Of a stretch of DNA of 64,000 bases, positions 62,395 to 64,000 are shown in pieces. Position numbers and translations under genes: made by a program. The stretch is from G963665495 sp963677785 (lineage in GTDB: Bacteria; Desulfobacterota; Desulfovibrionia; Desulfovibrionales; Desulfovibrionaceae): the NCBI GenBank assembly GCA_963677785.2, contig CAXXDH010000002.1, positions 62,001 to 126,000 on the forward strand, given 5' to 3'. Within the stretch, counting starts at the first letter, position 1. Each line of letters opens with the position of its first letter. A model generated the notes under the pieces. That model did not search any database. It was not told the DNA's origin and saw only the letters and a program-made list of their open reading frames with translations.

Positions 62395-64000
62395 CTACAT
62401 GGAGAAATCCATGTCGATTGATCTGGAGGGTGTTTTGGTTTTAGTGCGCGTATTCTCCTGCTGTCGCGTAAGTGCAGATTCGGGCAGAAACCCGATGCTG
62501 GCTCTTGCAGAATGCTTCTGTCCCAATTGATTTGCCAAGGTTCGCAGATCCTTTGTCGTTGATTTGTCGATGAAGAACTTCAGGCGCTCCTTGTGGCGCG
62601 TAAGGCCGACATAGCTTGTTCGGGATTCCCAGAGCTTGCCGTGCAGGCAGTAGACCGTGGTTTGCGTTTTGCCCTGCCCCCGGTAGACCGTGCCCGCGTA
62701 GCCGAGCGCGAACTTGTCGAATTGCCTGGCGTCGAATGACAACTCGGTGCCCGCATCGGTCAAAACGTAGAGCTTGCTGCCATTGATCCATTTCACAGTG
62801 CCCAGACTTCCGTTGAAAATTCCGGCCTTTTTGTCCGTGCCGTGAAACTGGATGCGATCGCCCACGCCAAACGTCTGCTGGCCTTTGCAGGTGTCAAAGG
62901 TGTGATTGCCGGTCACCTCGCCGCGTTCCTCCAGGATCCGGCGCAACTGCTTGTTCAGCTCGTTCACTTCGGCATTGGTCCCGGCGTACACAAAGCGCGC
63001 TCGTGCTGGATCCTGTCCGAGATCACGCGTCCATTCGTGAATCAAGGCTTGCTGCTGTTTCTGCGTATCAACGGCCCAGTGCATAAAACCGGGATGCTTT
63101 TGGTAGAGCTTCAGGCCTTCCAGAAAACGCCCCTCGGAAAAGTCCGTACTGGCCTGCTTCTGCCACTCGCTGTCCTGCCTGCGAACATTGGTGATTTCCG
63201 CCGATCCAAAGCGTTCTTTGAACTCCGTAAACATGCCGCCTCGAGCCACGGAAGCAAGCTGCCGGTCGTCGCCAACCAGGATGATTTTGGCTCGTGCCTC
63301 GTCCGCATGGATGAGGATCTTCTCCATGATCTGCGTATCGAGCATGGCGGCCTCATCCACAAGAATGACAGTCTTCCGATCCCACCTTTTACAGCGCTGG
63401 TTGTTCTCCTGGTGCCATATGGCCGAGTGCGCCGTGCTGGCCTCGCTGAAACCATCCTTTTTCATGTCCTGGGCAACCGTATTCGTGGGAGCCAGTCCGA
63501 CCACACGAAATCCCGAGGCTTCATATGCCTCGCGTACGGCTCCCATGGTGTAGGACTTGCCCGCACCCGCGCGGCCTTCGATGATTTTCAAGCCGCCAGG
63601 ATCGAGAGCATGGTGGAAGGCCGCTTCCTGTTCAGGATCCATCGTCCGGGCTTTCAATGCCTGACGAATAGCTGACGAGCTTGTTTTATGCCCGGTGTCC
63701 GCATGCCTCTTGGTGGCCAAATCCATGACTCGCTTTTCTTGTTCGAATGTTTGCTTCGTAGTGAAGCCGGCGGGCTTACGTGTTTGCGGATCGTATAGCT
63801 TGACCAGGTCGGGATGTGTGAGCAAGGCCTCTTGCAACGCGTTGTTGGCCTGGGGGGATTCCGTAAGTTTCAGCGCGGCCCTGGCAATGTCGCGTTCGGT
63901 GAAAACAGATTTGTTGCGCGTGAGCTGGGCCAGAATATCCGCAGGCGCGCATTCTTTGTTGTCTTCGGCAATCTGCTCGTTCAAAGCCTTGGTATGGACC
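62395..64000 (-). CDS. TraA/TraI-type relaxase-helicase, N-terminus beyond window
   Basis: At least 530 residues of the helicase part of a conjugative relaxase. GRAGAGKSYTMGAV (Walker A), VILVDEAAMLDT (Walker B), VGDDRQLASVARGGMF and the C-terminal VYRGQGKTQTTVY and SRTSYVGLTRHKERL are superfamily I helicase motifs of the TraA/RecD type. The frame stays open to the window edge (VHTKAL before the first possible TTG), so the N-terminal nicking domain and true start lie outside. It unwinds the strand to be transferred. Its presence 33 kb from the integrase suggests an integrative conjugative or mobilisable element. Confidence 0.9.
   Translation of the reverse strand, partial: VHTKALNEQIAEDNKECAPADILAQLTRNKSVFTERDIARAALKLTESPQANNALQEALLTHPDLVKLYDPQTRKPAGFTTKQTFEQEKRVMDLATKRHADTGHKTSSSAIRQALKARTMDPEQEAAFHHALDPGGLKIIEGRAGAGKSYTMGAVREAYEASGFRVVGLAPTNTVAQDMKKDGFSEASTAHSAIWHQENNQRCKRWDRKTVILVDEAAMLDTQIMEKILIHADEARAKIILVGDDRQLASVARGGMFTEFKERFGSAEITNVRRQDSEWQKQASTDFSEGRFLEGLKLYQKHPGFMHWAVDTQKQQQALIHEWTRDLGQDPARARFVYAGTNAEVNELNKQLRRILEERGEVTGNHTFDTCKGQQTFGVGDRIQFHGTDKKAGIFNGSLGTVKWINGSKLYVLTDAGTELSFDARQFDKFALGYAGTVYRGQGKTQTTVYCLHGKLWESRTSYVGLTRHKERLKFFIDKSTTKDLRTLANQLGQKHSARASIGFLPESALTRQQENTRTKTKTPSRSIDMDFSM

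Overview
The window looks like chromosomal DNA of a sulfate-reducing deltaproteobacterium of the Desulfovibrio type. This is inferred from moderate-to-high GC, the mix of gene families and the GC-rich intergenic hairpins; no rRNA or other marker fixes the species. It falls into a core-like left half (1 to about 28.7 kb), a short graveyard of broken genes (28.7-30.2 kb), and an integrated mobile element that starts at a tRNA-Lys fragment near 30.35 kb and runs off the right edge.

Left half. 6-phosphogluconate dehydrogenase and a LarA-type racemase lie on the + strand. Facing them is a four-gene operon (10863 down to 2806) for an exopolysaccharide: a BcsA-like GT2 synthase without PilZ, a 1366-residue TPR protein with seven near-identical 189-bp repeats, an outer-membrane barrel and a GH8 lipoprotein. 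Next comes a striking array of four homologous 35-codon genes (11255-12105) beside a GntR/FCD regulator. A perfect palindrome, ATTATCGATAAT, sits before the regulator and before two of the four small genes. A PEGA-repeat protein, a small membrane protein, an alpha-2-macroglobulin with an intact thioester motif, PBP1C, a Kef-type antiporter and an anti-sigma-kinase/acetyltransferase fusion complete this half.

Graveyard. An ISL3 transposase tail with a frameshift, a response-regulator receiver fragment and a 5'-truncated, frameshifted proline racemase lie side by side.

Mobile element. A 3' tRNA-Lys fragment with its terminator is followed by a tyrosine integrase. The far end carries relaxase/helicase, TraD-like, ParA-like and membrane genes of a transfer module. 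The cargo between them is catabolic: GntR and AraC regulators; a PLP lyase-like enzyme; two complete three-subunit molybdenum hydroxylases; an MFS transporter; a MoeA-like protein; an outer-membrane channel; an operon of archaeal-type GAPDH, phosphoglycerate kinase, malic enzyme and LarA-like racemase; an operon of a 3-hydroxyacyl-CoA dehydrogenase-like protein plus a complete 2-oxoacid (or acetoin) dehydrogenase complex; and a metallo-beta-lactamase-fold protein. Three minus-strand operons each have a TAATCGATTA palindrome upstream, which suggests one regulon, perhaps under the island's own GntR protein.

An intact 1571-bp insertion sequence with 14-bp inverted repeats and a 10-bp target duplication has landed between the second molybdenum hydroxylase operon and its operator cluster. 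The growth substrate cannot be read from the sequence. The enzymes point to hydroxylation of an organic substrate and funnelling of the carbon through hydroxyacids, triose phosphates and pyruvate to acetyl-CoA.
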